Assembly (NCBI RefSeq): GCF_000368585.1
Contig: NZ_KB849557.1
Location: forward strand, 37,763-101,762
Length of the DNA: 64,000 nt
Reading direction: 5' to 3'
DNA from: Acinetobacter venetianus RAG-1 = CIP 110063
GTDB lineage: Bacteria; Pseudomonadota; Gammaproteobacteria; Pseudomonadales; Moraxellaceae
The position numbers and the translations under genes are program-made. The notes beneath the pieces are model-generated. The model was not told the DNA's origin. It saw only the letters and a program-made list of their open reading frames with translations, and did no database searches. Of the stretch, positions 55,323-64,000 are shown in pieces (position 1 is the stretch's first letter; the number at the start of each line of letters is the position of its first letter).

Positions 55323-55533
55323 ATTTATTATTAATAAGAATCAACAAACAAATGGTGATCATGAGGTTCACAACCTCACCACTGGTTGTTCATTTATGCC
55401 TCAAACTCAAAATAGAATTGATTTAGGTGAACACACACATTGCTCTGGAGCTATTTCATTAGCGAAAAGAAATTGGCCTAAAGCAAGAATCAACGGTTGC
55501 TACTACTGTTGTAATTCCTGTCATACAAGTTAA
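55315..55533 (+). CDS. 72-aa Cys/His-rich small protein
   Basis: 72 aa starting MSKFIINKNQQTNGDHEVHN. It contains HEVHNLTTGC, GEHTHCSGAI and the terminal NGCYYCCNSCHTS, with six Cys and several His that could form a metal site. Strong GAGGGGG ribosome site. I recall similar short proteins with a YYC..CHTS end in other bacteria but know no function. It is expressed from the promoter that carries the guide-RNA target, and lies 141 nt before csy1. Confidence 0.7.
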   Translation: MSKFIINKNQQTNGDHEVHNLTTGCSFMPQTQNRIDLGEHTHCSGAISLAKRNWPKARINGCYYCCNSCHTS

Positions 55534-55581
55534 TCTTCTTGAATTAACGATGCAAATCCATAAGTTTAGAAAAAATATTTA

Positions 55582-55615
55582 TGCGACATTTCATGTCGCA
55601 ATAATGATCATTATT
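55582..55615. promoter_or_regulatory. Hairpin and 16-bp palindrome upstream of csy1
   Basis: TGCGACAT/ATGTCGCA (loop TTC, 55582-55600), directly followed by the perfect palindrome AATAATGATCATTATT (55600-55615). One may end the small-gene transcript; the other could be an operator of the cas operon. Csy1 has a GGAGA ribosome site. Confidence 0.5.
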
Positions 55616-55674
55616 ACTTTATTTTTCTAAACAACCTGTTAAAAATAGACCAGACAATAAAAACGGAGAATAGA

Positions 55675-56841
55675 ATGTCCGAACCAAAAAATGATGTTTA
55701 TATAAATGCGTTAGAAGAATCGGTACATTTCTCATTTAAGACGATTAATTCTAATATTGAAAAAGGCGGAATTCGTTTAAATAAACAGCAAGCACTTGAT
55801 TTACCTTATCTCAGCGCCAGAACTTTACTCAATGAAAATTTTTTGATTCCAACCGACTATCAAGCTAACGCAGGCAAGACTGCTTCGTATTTTAAAGTAG
55901 TGAAAGCCGCGATGCTCAATGATGACATCAGTTTAGAAGAGGCTGAGTTTCGACAACAAGTTGAACAACTGAAACCATATATTCAGCCTATTTTTAACGC
56001 ACCTTATCAAGCAGGCATAGAAGATATTGATATTCGTATGCGCCAACTTTTAATTCCTAAAAATGGTGAATATATTTCAATCAGCCCACTCACTGCTGCA
56101 GGTGTGAATTATCTGATAAATCAGGAAATTGATACCATTAATATTGCGCGTAAAGAAAAAGACAGTGAATTTAATGGGATTCAGACTGCAGTTTTTGGTA
56201 TAGGTGGTGCAAACCCACAAAATGTCGGAAGTCTAGTTCGAGCCATGCAACGTCCGATTACCCTCAGCTCACCACAAGCCAGTGAAAAAATCCGTCAAGC
56301 TTTAGCCATTTTCTATAACGGTTTTACTTACCGTATTCTACGTAAAGTGAAATTTGTGAGTGCAAGAAAAAATGCAGGAGCGGCATTAACAGAATGGGCA
56401 AGTATTTTAAATCGACAGCTTTTAATTACGGCTAATAATGTCATTCAGAACTGGCATGAATTAGAAATTTTTTCCCCTTCTACCAACATGGAAATCCGCG
56501 AGCAAGAGCTTAAGTTTCTGAAAATTATTGCTCAAGATGTATTAAAACAAGGCTTTTTTCAAAAGAATATTTTGCAAGAAGCAGAAGCCATATTGCCAAG
56601 TATGGATGAAATAGAGCGTCCATCCTTTTGGGTGCATCCAAGCCAGCCACTTATAATTCAAGGGCTCATTGATCCTGAGCTGCGCGATGATCTTTGGAAA
56701 ACCAAGTTTGCCGATCATCTTGCTAAAAGAATTACCCATGAAACCATTATGATCGAAACAGAAAGTGAAGAGGTCGCCATTAGTTTAGATCACAATGCAG
56801 AGGGATATATTGCCCGACGTTTACGGGAGATCATTCGATGA
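55675..56841 (+). CDS. csy1: Type I-F Cascade large subunit Csy1 (Cas8f)
   Basis: 388 aa, shorter than the roughly 430 aa of the Pseudomonas protein. The conserved GIGGANPQNVGSLVRAMQRPI block matches the Csy1 GG(x)nPQN motif that contacts the PAM region with Csy2. It reads the CC PAM and starts target unwinding. First gene of the csy1-csy2-csy3-cas6f-cas1 run. Csy1 and Csy2 overlap by 4 nt, so they are co-translated. Confidence 0.9.
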   Translation: MSEPKNDVYINALEESVHFSFKTINSNIEKGGIRLNKQQALDLPYLSARTLLNENFLIPTDYQANAGKTASYFKVVKAAMLNDDISLEEAEFRQQVEQLKPYIQPIFNAPYQAGIEDIDIRMRQLLIPKNGEYISISPLTAAGVNYLINQEIDTINIARKEKDSEFNGIQTAVFGIGGANPQNVGSLVRAMQRPITLSSPQASEKIRQALAIFYNGFTYRILRKVKFVSARKNAGAALTEWASILNRQLLITANNVIQNWHELEIFSPSTNMEIREQELKFLKIIAQDVLKQGFFQKNILQEAEAILPSMDEIERPSFWVHPSQPLIIQGLIDPELRDDLWKTKFADHLAKRITHETIMIETESEEVAISLDHNAEGYIARRLREIIR

Positions 56842-57725
56842 GTCGTTATGCGGTTATTCCTCGTATTCGGGTGCAAAATGCCAATATGCAAAGTAATGGC
56901 TTTTTACTGGGTGGTGTGCCACTCATGGCTGCCAATATGTTTGCTCATCATTTGGCCAGACAGTTAGGCACACAAGACCAAGGCATCATATATATTCACC
57001 ATGACCAACAACGTTTAGGCGGTCAGGCATATGGAAAGTTCACACCTGCCCAACGACGTGGTGCGGTATTTATTGGTAAAAAGGATTATTCCTCTAAAAA
57101 TAAATATGCATTGTCTTTACAGCCAACTGCTTCCTGTCATTTAGAATTTAGTCTAATCATTAAGTTTGCCAGTTCTCGATTGAGTCCTGAGAAACTGACC
57201 CATCTTTTAAAACGTAGTCGTTTTGCAGGTGGACAAATTATCGAGTTTTCCGAAATCAGTACACACAATGAAAATGAACTGGAAACAGCTTTAAAAGAGA
57301 TAAAAACAGGCTTTGTGATTTTGGATCGACAAGACTTGTTGATTGAGTATCAACAACGTAATCAGATCAATCGAATTCAGGCATTTACCCAACTTTTAGC
57401 ATTGAAGTCTGATCCACTGAGAACATTTTTTAACGATCAAAGTTTAAGTTGGATTTCTGCAACCAATTTAGGTTATGCCTTGCTTGAAACAGCAACCGAT
57501 CAGCGTGCAGGGATTCGCCAAGCTCAAGATCAGCACAGTACAGCACACGCCTATGCCGAGCCATTAACAGGAATTGTGCAATATTTTTCTCTAGGAGAAA
57601 TTTTACGAAAATCTGCTGAAGCTGACGATTCATCATGGCATGAATTAGAACAACTTTTGTGGACTTATCAATGGCCACAAGATGACATTTTCCTTTTACA
57701 ACAAAACTGTACCAATGCAAATTAA
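56838..57725 (+). CDS. csy2: Type I-F Cascade subunit Csy2 (Cas5f)
   Basis: 295-aa RAMP-fold protein that binds the 8-nt 5' handle of the crRNA and forms the foot of the Csy complex with Csy1. It starts MSRYAVIPRIRVQNANMQSNGFLLGGVPLMAANMFAHHLARQLG, the Csy2 N-terminus. Mid-protein ATASCHLEFSLIIKF-like strands follow. Overlaps csy1 by 4 nt. Confidence 0.9.
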   Translation: MSRYAVIPRIRVQNANMQSNGFLLGGVPLMAANMFAHHLARQLGTQDQGIIYIHHDQQRLGGQAYGKFTPAQRRGAVFIGKKDYSSKNKYALSLQPTASCHLEFSLIIKFASSRLSPEKLTHLLKRSRFAGGQIIEFSEISTHNENELETALKEIKTGFVILDRQDLLIEYQQRNQINRIQAFTQLLALKSDPLRTFFNDQSLSWISATNLGYALLETATDQRAGIRQAQDQHSTAHAYAEPLTGIVQYFSLGEILRKSAEADDSSWHELEQLLWTYQWPQDDIFLLQQNCTNAN

Positions 57726-57749
57726 ACTTTAAATATAAGGATTTTTCAC

Positions 57750-58811
57750 ATGACAATTTTTAAAAAATTACCGGGCAGTCTTTCCCTACAACGTGGCACA
57801 GTCGTGAGTGATGGGGCATTTTTCAACTTATTTGACGATGGTAGACAAGAAGCTTTGCACGTAATGTATCACGGGATTCGAGGTACTCAGAATGTCGCTG
57901 GTAATAAAGAAAAAGGCGCAGCAACAGGTAACTCCCTTGCTCGTGAAGTCACCAATATTCAACTGACTGAATCTGCAAAATTACAACCGAATGCTAAGCT
58001 TCTAGTGAAATGGGATTTTCGTTTTATTGATTTAAGCTACGTGCTCTTTGCCAGTGCATCAAAGGCAGGTGCCGATAAAAGTGAAGAATATAATTTCCGC
58101 CAAGCATTTTTAAGTTTTGTAGATCGTGCCAAACAAAGTGATGGTTTGAAAGAAGTAATCCGCCGTTATATCCGCAATATTGTGAATGGTCGTTGGTTAT
58201 GGCGTAATCGCATCGTCGCTGAAAGTATTGATATTCAAGTGACTGCTCAAGACCACCCTGAGAATTTTAGTTTTGATGCGCTCTCTTATCACCTAAAGAG
58301 TTTTGAAAATCCATCGGAACAAGAACAAAAATTGGCGGATATTTTACTGAAAGGCATTACTGGCGAATCAACCAATGCAGCTTTACACATTGAAGCGATT
58401 GTTGATTTTGGTATGGGCGGTGTTGAAGTTTTCCCATCTCAAAATTATTTAGAAGATAAACCCAAAGGATTTTCTCGCTCTCTCTACCAGCTCACGCCTA
58501 AAAAGCCTGATCACAAAGCCAATGATAATCAATATTTAGGGCAAGCTGCGTTGCGCGACCAAAAAATTGGTAATGCTCTACGCACCATTGATACTTGGTA
58601 TCCACAATTTGAGGAAAACGATAAAAAACCAATTGCAGTTGAACCAAACGGCGCGAATTTAGAGGGACAGATTTTCTATCGCGTTGGTAAAGATAAAGTA
58701 TCTGCATTTGATATTTTAAAAGAAGTAGATGAGCTTGATCCAAACAGTGAAAAAGGTATGTTCCTGATTGCTTGTCTCATTCGTGGTGGCGTTTACTCTG
58801 AAGGTGAATAA
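57750..58811 (+). CDS. csy3: Type I-F Cascade backbone subunit Csy3 (Cas7f)
   Basis: 353-aa RAMP protein; six copies coat the crRNA spacer. Typical N-terminus LPGSLSLQRGTVVSDGAFFNLF, then YHGIRGTQNVAGNKEKGAATGNSLAREVTNIQLTESA and RYIRNIVNGRWLWRNRIVAESIDI. Length is normal. Starts 24 nt after csy2 with an AAGGA ribosome site, and ends 2 nt before cas6f. Confidence 0.93.
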   Translation: MTIFKKLPGSLSLQRGTVVSDGAFFNLFDDGRQEALHVMYHGIRGTQNVAGNKEKGAATGNSLAREVTNIQLTESAKLQPNAKLLVKWDFRFIDLSYVLFASASKAGADKSEEYNFRQAFLSFVDRAKQSDGLKEVIRRYIRNIVNGRWLWRNRIVAESIDIQVTAQDHPENFSFDALSYHLKSFENPSEQEQKLADILLKGITGESTNAALHIEAIVDFGMGGVEVFPSQNYLEDKPKGFSRSLYQLTPKKPDHKANDNQYLGQAALRDQKIGNALRTIDTWYPQFEENDKKPIAVEPNGANLEGQIFYRVGKDKVSAFDILKEVDELDPNSEKGMFLIACLIRGGVYSEGE

Positions 58812-58813
58812 TC

Positions 58814-59425
58814 ATGGATGCTCATTTCTACCTTGATGTCCGTGTACTGGAATCTTCAGATGATACGGATTTAAAACTGGGTCATATTCGTAATCAGATT
58901 TATACCGTGATTCATGGTGCATTTCGCAAACTGCCAGCGCATTATGCGTTGGCGGTGGAAATGTCGGATAAGTTAAAAGCAAAACAAGAACAATTTGAAA
59001 AAAAGCATGGTCGTACCGCTAAACCTAATTTTGATATTTTGCGTATTTTTGCAGAACAACAAGATGAGTTAGAACAACTGATTGAAGCCATTAAAGGACA
59101 CTGGAAAATTCGAGATTACACTGTTCTCGGGACAGCGATTGCAGTGCCTATAGCCAAAATATCAGGTTGGAAAAGTTATCGACGTTTTCGTATACCGACT
59201 CAAAAAGCAGAACGTACCCAACTTTCTGATCAAAATGAGCCTTTGCGCGATAGACGTTTAAAAACAGCAAAAGACAAACCATTTTTTCAAGTCATGAGTC
59301 AAAGTACAGGGCAAGGATTTACCGTCATTATTGATATTCAAGATAGTGAAAATGCAGGACATGGTTTACCTGATAGTTATGGGCTGGCTCGTAAAGAAAG
59401 TCCTTTTGCATTGCCAGTATTTTAG
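58814..59425 (+). CDS. cas6f: Type I-F crRNA endoribonuclease Cas6f (Csy4)
   Basis: 203 aa. It cuts repeat RNA below the hairpin and stays bound as the head of the complex. The catalytic-type His is at about residue 34 in NQIYTVIHGAFRK. The C-terminal half has the G/R-rich RRFRIPTQKAERTQL and RRLKTAKDKPFF basic surfaces, and it ends FALPVF. It must accept both the array repeat hairpin (TCATC/GATGA) and the divergent hairpins of the creA-like gene. Confidence 0.93.
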   Translation: MDAHFYLDVRVLESSDDTDLKLGHIRNQIYTVIHGAFRKLPAHYALAVEMSDKLKAKQEQFEKKHGRTAKPNFDILRIFAEQQDELEQLIEAIKGHWKIRDYTVLGTAIAVPIAKISGWKSYRRFRIPTQKAERTQLSDQNEPLRDRRLKTAKDKPFFQVMSQSTGQGFTVIIDIQDSENAGHGLPDSYGLARKESPFALPVF

Positions 59426-59434
59426 GGAAATAAA

Positions 59435-60388
59435 ATGAGCCAACTTCGTCAGGAACGCAGCAAACCGTTAATGCTTTCAAAGCGAGCTTGTGTATTCTAT
59501 TTAGAGAAAGTACAAGTCGTTTTAAAAGATGATAGAGTTGTATATTTAACCAATAGCTTACAGCCTGTTGAGTATTTTTATAATATTCCTGAGAAAAACA
59601 CGGCTTTTCTTTTATTGGGTAAAGGCAGTTCGATCACGGATGCAGCCGCTCGACGTTTAGCAGAATCCAATGTTATGGTTGGATTCTGTGGCTCAGGTGG
59701 CTCTCCCCTATTTTCTGCTTTAGATTTAACCTTTCTGGCACCTCAAAGTGAATATCGTCCAACTGAGTATATGCAAATTTGGATGAAAGCATGGCTAGAA
59801 GATGATGCCCGTTTACTCATGGCAAAAATATTATTATTGGAGCGTATCGCCTTAGTCTCTGATACTTGGAAAAAGAATATTGATCTGATTCAGCATGGTA
59901 TTTATATCAATGAAAATGCGTTAAATACCTTTAAACAGGATATTGATCAAGCAACCAATCAACAAGAATTATTAGCCGCTGAGGGTCGATGGGCAAAAGC
60001 GTTATATAAAGAGTTGGCAAAAGGTTTTAAGTTTAATTTCACTCGCGATGAGGGTAAAAATTCCCACGATACCATTACAGATATAGCCAATAATTATCTG
60101 GATCATGGTAATTATATTGCTTATGGATATTCAGCCGTTGCCCTAAATGGTATGGGAATTAGTTTTGCCTTACCTATCTTACACGGTAAAACTCGCCGTG
60201 GTGGCTTGGTATTTGATATTGCTGATTTGGTTAAAGATGCTTTTGTCATGCCACTTGCTTTTTCTTGTGCTGCGAAAGGACAAAATCAAAAAGACTTTCG
60301 TATGCAATTGATTGAAACTTGCCAAGATAGTGATCTGTTAGATTATATGTTTGGCTTTATTTCTGAGCTATGCTCTAAAATCAAATAA
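59435..60388 (+). CDS. cas1: Type I-F Cas1 integrase
   Basis: 317-aa metal-dependent integrase that inserts new spacers with Cas2-3. FLLLGKGSSITDAAARRLAESNVMVGFCGSGGSPLF is the N-terminal domain. The C-terminal active-site region reads GISFALPILHGKTRRGGLVFDIADLVKDAFVMPLAF with the His and Asp metal ligands. Located between cas6f (9 nt) and the array leader, not upstream of cas3 as in most I-F loci. Confidence 0.94.
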   Translation: MSQLRQERSKPLMLSKRACVFYLEKVQVVLKDDRVVYLTNSLQPVEYFYNIPEKNTAFLLLGKGSSITDAAARRLAESNVMVGFCGSGGSPLFSALDLTFLAPQSEYRPTEYMQIWMKAWLEDDARLLMAKILLLERIALVSDTWKKNIDLIQHGIYINENALNTFKQDIDQATNQQELLAAEGRWAKALYKELAKGFKFNFTRDEGKNSHDTITDIANNYLDHGNYIAYGYSAVALNGMGISFALPILHGKTRRGGLVFDIADLVKDAFVMPLAFSCAAKGQNQKDFRMQLIETCQDSDLLDYMFGFISELCSKIK

Positions 60389-60485
60389 AATCATAATATT
60401 ACAAACACAACTTCTTTTTGAAGTATTTTCATTCATTAAAAGCTTATATAATTGATTTTAGGGGTTTTGTGCTTACTTAACTCTA
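60389..60485 (+). promoter_or_regulatory. CRISPR leader
   Basis: 97-bp AT-rich segment between cas1 and the first repeat. It contains a perfect TATAAT (60447-60452) as array promoter -10 and, overlapping it, an IHF-like TTGATT element with one mismatch in the distal half (TAT for YAA). New spacers should be inserted at its right edge. Confidence 0.6.
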
Positions 60486-63400
60486 GTTCGTCATCGCTTA
60501 GATGATTTAGAAACTACTATCAATTCGACACCACGATCATGAATAGTTCGTCATCGCTTAGATGATTTAGAAATACATACCCCGAATCGTCGGACGGACA
60601 ATGGTGTTCGTCATCGCTTAGATGATTTAGAAAATCGAAGCCAATGCAGCAGGATTGAATGACTCGTTCGTCATCGCTTAGATGATTTAGAAATTTGAAC
60701 GATGATTTTAATGATGGGTGGTTAAGTTCGTCATCGCTTAGATGATTTAGAAATCGATAGATCACTTGGGCAGGTTGAACAAACAGTTCGTCATCGCTTA
60801 GATGATTTAGAAAAAAGCCCCTCGACCTGCTGTAGCTAATACAGAGTTCGTCATCGCTTAGATGATTTAGAAAGCAAGAGTGGGCAGTAGGGCTAATTTG
60901 TACGGGTTCGTCATCGCTTAGATGATTTAGAAAATGAGCGAGTTGTTGGAAGTGCATCTAGAACAGTTCGTCATCGCTTAGATGATTTAGAAATTAATCA
61001 TCAAGTTGCCCGTACGGATGACACTGTTCGTCATCGCTTAGATGATTTAGAAATCAATCCCTAACCACTTCCACGCCTTTAATTCGTTCGTCATCGCTTA
61101 GATGATTTAGAAATTGATCAGTCAGCAGGCGCTGTTGGATTACTCGTTCGTCATCGCTTAGATGATTTAGAAAGACATGATCAGCGAATTGTGTGAGCCA
61201 CTTCCGTTCGTCATCGCTTAGATGATTTAGAAATTTACTTGAGCATCAGAAAGCATGTTGTTATAGTTCGTCATCGCTTAGATGATTTAGAAAAGCAGGG
61301 TTTACAGCTGTTGAGAATAGAGATGGTTCGTCATCGCTTAGATGATTTAGAAAAACGACAATGATGATCATGCAGATTTAGTAGAGTTCGTCATCGCTTA
61401 GATGATTTAGAAATTAAACATGCTCACCTCCAATGCTTTCGTAGTGTTCGTCATCGCTTAGATGATTTAGAAAATCATGAGCCATACCAGTTAAGTTCAT
61501 AGACTGTTCGTCATCGCTTAGATGATTTAGAAATCAACGGAATCGGTGGCTGCACCATCGAAGAAGTTCGTCATCGCTTAGATGATTTAGAAATTATGAA
61601 GAAGTGAAAAAGGCTGCAAATAAACGTTCGTCATCGCTTAGATGATTTAGAAAGAAATCTGCCAAGGGTGATCCTGATCCAAAATGTTCGTCATCGCTTA
61701 GATGATTTAGAAAATCATGAGCCATACCAGTTAAGTTCATAGACTGTTCGTCATCGCTTAGATGATTTAGAAAGACATAAGGAATTGCTGCAACTGAGTT
61801 ATATAGTTCGTCATCGCTTAGATGATTTAGAAAGCTACATCTGCAACTTGCTGAAATAATGGCTCGTTCGTCATCGCTTAGATGATTTAGAAAAAAGCAA
61901 TCACTGGGCAATTGAACTCTTTAGCGTTCGTCATCGCTTAGATGATTTAGAAATCAGTTTTTCTGAATTCTTCTGCAATCGCTTGGTTCGTCATCGCTTA
62001 GATGATTTAGAAAAGGCATTTCGAAAGCTTGGTTTGGATGCAACGGTTCGTCATCGCTTAGATGATTTAGAAAGCTGATATATATCTTTGCTCCCACGTT
62101 AAAAAGTTCGTCATCGCTTAGATGATTTAGAAAATCAACAACAGATGCAAATATTGCTTTATCAGGTTCGTCATCGCTTAGATGATTTAGAAACTACTGG
62201 GGCATTACTAATAGATGGGGTTTAAGTTCGTCATCGCTTAGATGATTTAGAAAAATGCCCAAGTTCAGGAACTTTACTTGTTGTTGTTCGTCATCGCTTA
62301 GATGATTTAGAAAATTAAATCTGGATTAGTCAAAGGCCTTTCAATGTTCGTCATCGCTTAGATGATTTAGAAAAAGAGTTGAGAAGAAATTAGATAAGAT
62401 CAATCGTTCGTCATCGCTTAGATGATTTAGAAAAATGCACAGATACCACCCAATACAGCCATCCAGTTCGTCATCGCTTAGATGATTTAGAAATGAATTA
62501 CAGAAATTCGCTAAAGGCTTATTACGTTCGTCATCGCTTAGATGATTTAGAAATGCATTCTCTAAAGATGACTTACTAAAAACTTGTTCGTCATCGCTTA
62601 GATGATTTAGAAATATTGCAAGCACAGCCAAAATTATTGAAATTAGTTCGTCATCGCTTAGATGATTTAGAAATTGTAATGGCAGGAAGTACTGGTACAG
62701 GTAAAGTTCGTCATCGCTTAGATGATTTAGAAAACTACCTGAGCTTCTTCTAAAAACTTACCTCTGTTCGTCATCGCTTAGATGATTTAGAAACTTATGA
62801 CGATGTTCATCGAGTTCAGCTATGAGTTCGTCATCGCTTAGATGATTTAGAAATCGCTAAACACGCCACCCATGGCGTTTAGTTTGTTCGTCATCGCTTA
62901 GATGATTTAGAAAATTGAAAGAACCCGATACATAACCCTCACCACGTTCGTCATCGCTTAGATGATTTAGAAAGTCATCAGTTGGGGGAGCATTTTTTAT
63001 ACGATGTTCGTCATCGCTTAGATGATTTAGAAATTGAAGAAGTTTTGCAGGCGAAGCCTTAATCTGTTCGTCATCGCTTAGATGATTTAGAAACAACGAT
63101 GCCAATGGTGATACCACACCTAATAGTTCGTCATCGCTTAGATGATTTAGAAAGTTATGACTGACTTTCTGAATCAAGAGTTTTAGTTCGTCATCGCTTA
63201 GATGATTTAGAAAATCACTGTACCAGTCCATAAAAACAAACATGGGTTCGTCATCGCTTAGATGATTTAGAAATTTTTCTCTTATTAAGCAGTACATTGC
63301 GAACAGTTCGTCATCGCTTAGATGATTTAGAAAAGAGTATGAAGGCAAGAATATGGTTTATGTATGTTCGTCATCGCTTAGATGATTTAGAAAACTCGAT

Positions 63401-64000
63401 TGAGTGATTTATCATATAAAAATGTGTTCGTCATCGCTTAGATGATTTAGAAAGCGATCCAAGACCTACGCGGACAATTCGGTCTGTTCGTCATCGCTTA
63501 GATGATTTAGAAATAAGCAAGAGCATGATCATGATGAAAACTACAGTTCGTCATCGCTTAGATGATTTAGAAATGATGCAAAACATCATAAACGTAGTTA
63601 CTTTAGTTCGTCATCGCTTAGATGATTTAGAAATATATCATTTTTTGTTATAAACATCGAATTTAGTTCGTCATCGCTTAGATGATTTAGAAATATCCGA
63701 TTGAATTAGCGTAACAATTATTTATGTTCGTCATCGCTTAGATGATTTAGAAATTCCCCAGCTCAGGACTATATCGATAAGAAGAGTTCGTCATCGCTTA
63801 GATGATTTAGAAAATCAAGCGAATGATCAAGATTATCCACTACAGGTTCGTCATCGCTTAGATGATTTAGAAAACGGTCGAACTTCTGTGATTTAAAAAT
63901 GAGACGTTCGTCATCGCTTAGATGATTTAGAAAATATGCTAAAACACAGTAGAAACCGAGCTATGGTTCGTCATCGCTTAGATGATTTAGAAATGAAAGG
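60486..64000 (+). CRISPR. Type I-F CRISPR array, at least 59 repeats, truncated by window end
   Basis: 59 repeats of 28 nt, every 60 bp from 60486 to 63993, with 58 complete 32-nt spacers and 7 nt of a 59th. All repeats appear identical. Each has stem TCATC/GATGA, loop GCTTA and 3' handle TTTAGAAA, the I-F pattern. The leader is on the cas1 side, so the newest spacers are at the left. Spacers 17 (61474-61505) and 21 (61714-61745) are identical. The array continues past the window. Confidence 0.98.

Noticed and set aside
60520..63348. Minus-strand ORFs of 96-163 aa with repeated FLNHLSDDE
   Set aside because: They are translations of the CRISPR repeat, whose 60-bp period is divisible by three. 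No start-site or family evidence.

Overview
The window is a stretch of a low-GC gammaproteobacterial chromosome, almost certainly Acinetobacter. The markers are a complete AdeI-AdeJ-AdeK type efflux operon, a PmrC-PmrA-PmrB operon, and a type I-F CRISPR repeat with the TCATC/GATGA stem that I associate with Acinetobacter. The species cannot be fixed from the sequence alone.

1-28.4 kb is ordinary core genome. It holds a cut amino-acid/polyamine permease; an HxlR regulator divergent from a flavodoxin-type reductase; trmL, cysG and serS; a carotenoid oxygenase; lolA; rplU-rpmA; ispB; a PAP2-adeIJK operon with a palindromic operator in its promoter; two YbjQ proteins; a Dph6-like/SDR pair; two tandem paralogues of unknown function; and valS. 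28.4-31.2 kb is a small AT-rich accessory patch: a protein with a HEPN-like RNEIAH motif, a DUF559 nuclease-like protein, a REP-like repeat and a J-domain-like protein. 31.3-50.7 kb returns to core functions: a diguanylate cyclase; an ammonium transporter with a sigma-54-type promoter; a lipid A/PmrAB neighbourhood in which both pmrC and a separate PAP2 phosphatase gene carry a perfect PmrA box; a porin; an MFS siderophore-type importer; lipid acyltransferase and patatin genes; NfeD/SPFH; ispA; prpF; and an AroP/PheP-like permease.

From tRNA-Arg(CCU) at 50.7 kb to the right edge lies a type I-F CRISPR-Cas island: cas2-3 (minus), then csy1-csy2-csy3-cas6f-cas1 (plus), then an array of at least 59 identical repeats that runs off the window. 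The gene order is rearranged, with cas1 beside the leader and cas2-3 divergent from csy1.

The most interesting part is the 1.6 kb between cas2-3 and csy1. It holds a Doc/Fic-type toxin-antitoxin pair. It also holds what looks like a CreA/CreR-type guide RNA gene: two degenerate I-F repeats flank a 29-nt pseudo-spacer. The first 11 nt of the pseudo-spacer match, in exact register behind a CC PAM, a site just upstream of a promoter that drives a 33-codon ORF and a 72-aa Cys/His-rich protein. A second 10-nt match, without a CC PAM, lies just upstream of cas2-3. This suggests the Csy complex represses a toxin-like or regulatory small gene (CreTA logic), its own cas2-3 gene (autoregulation), or both.
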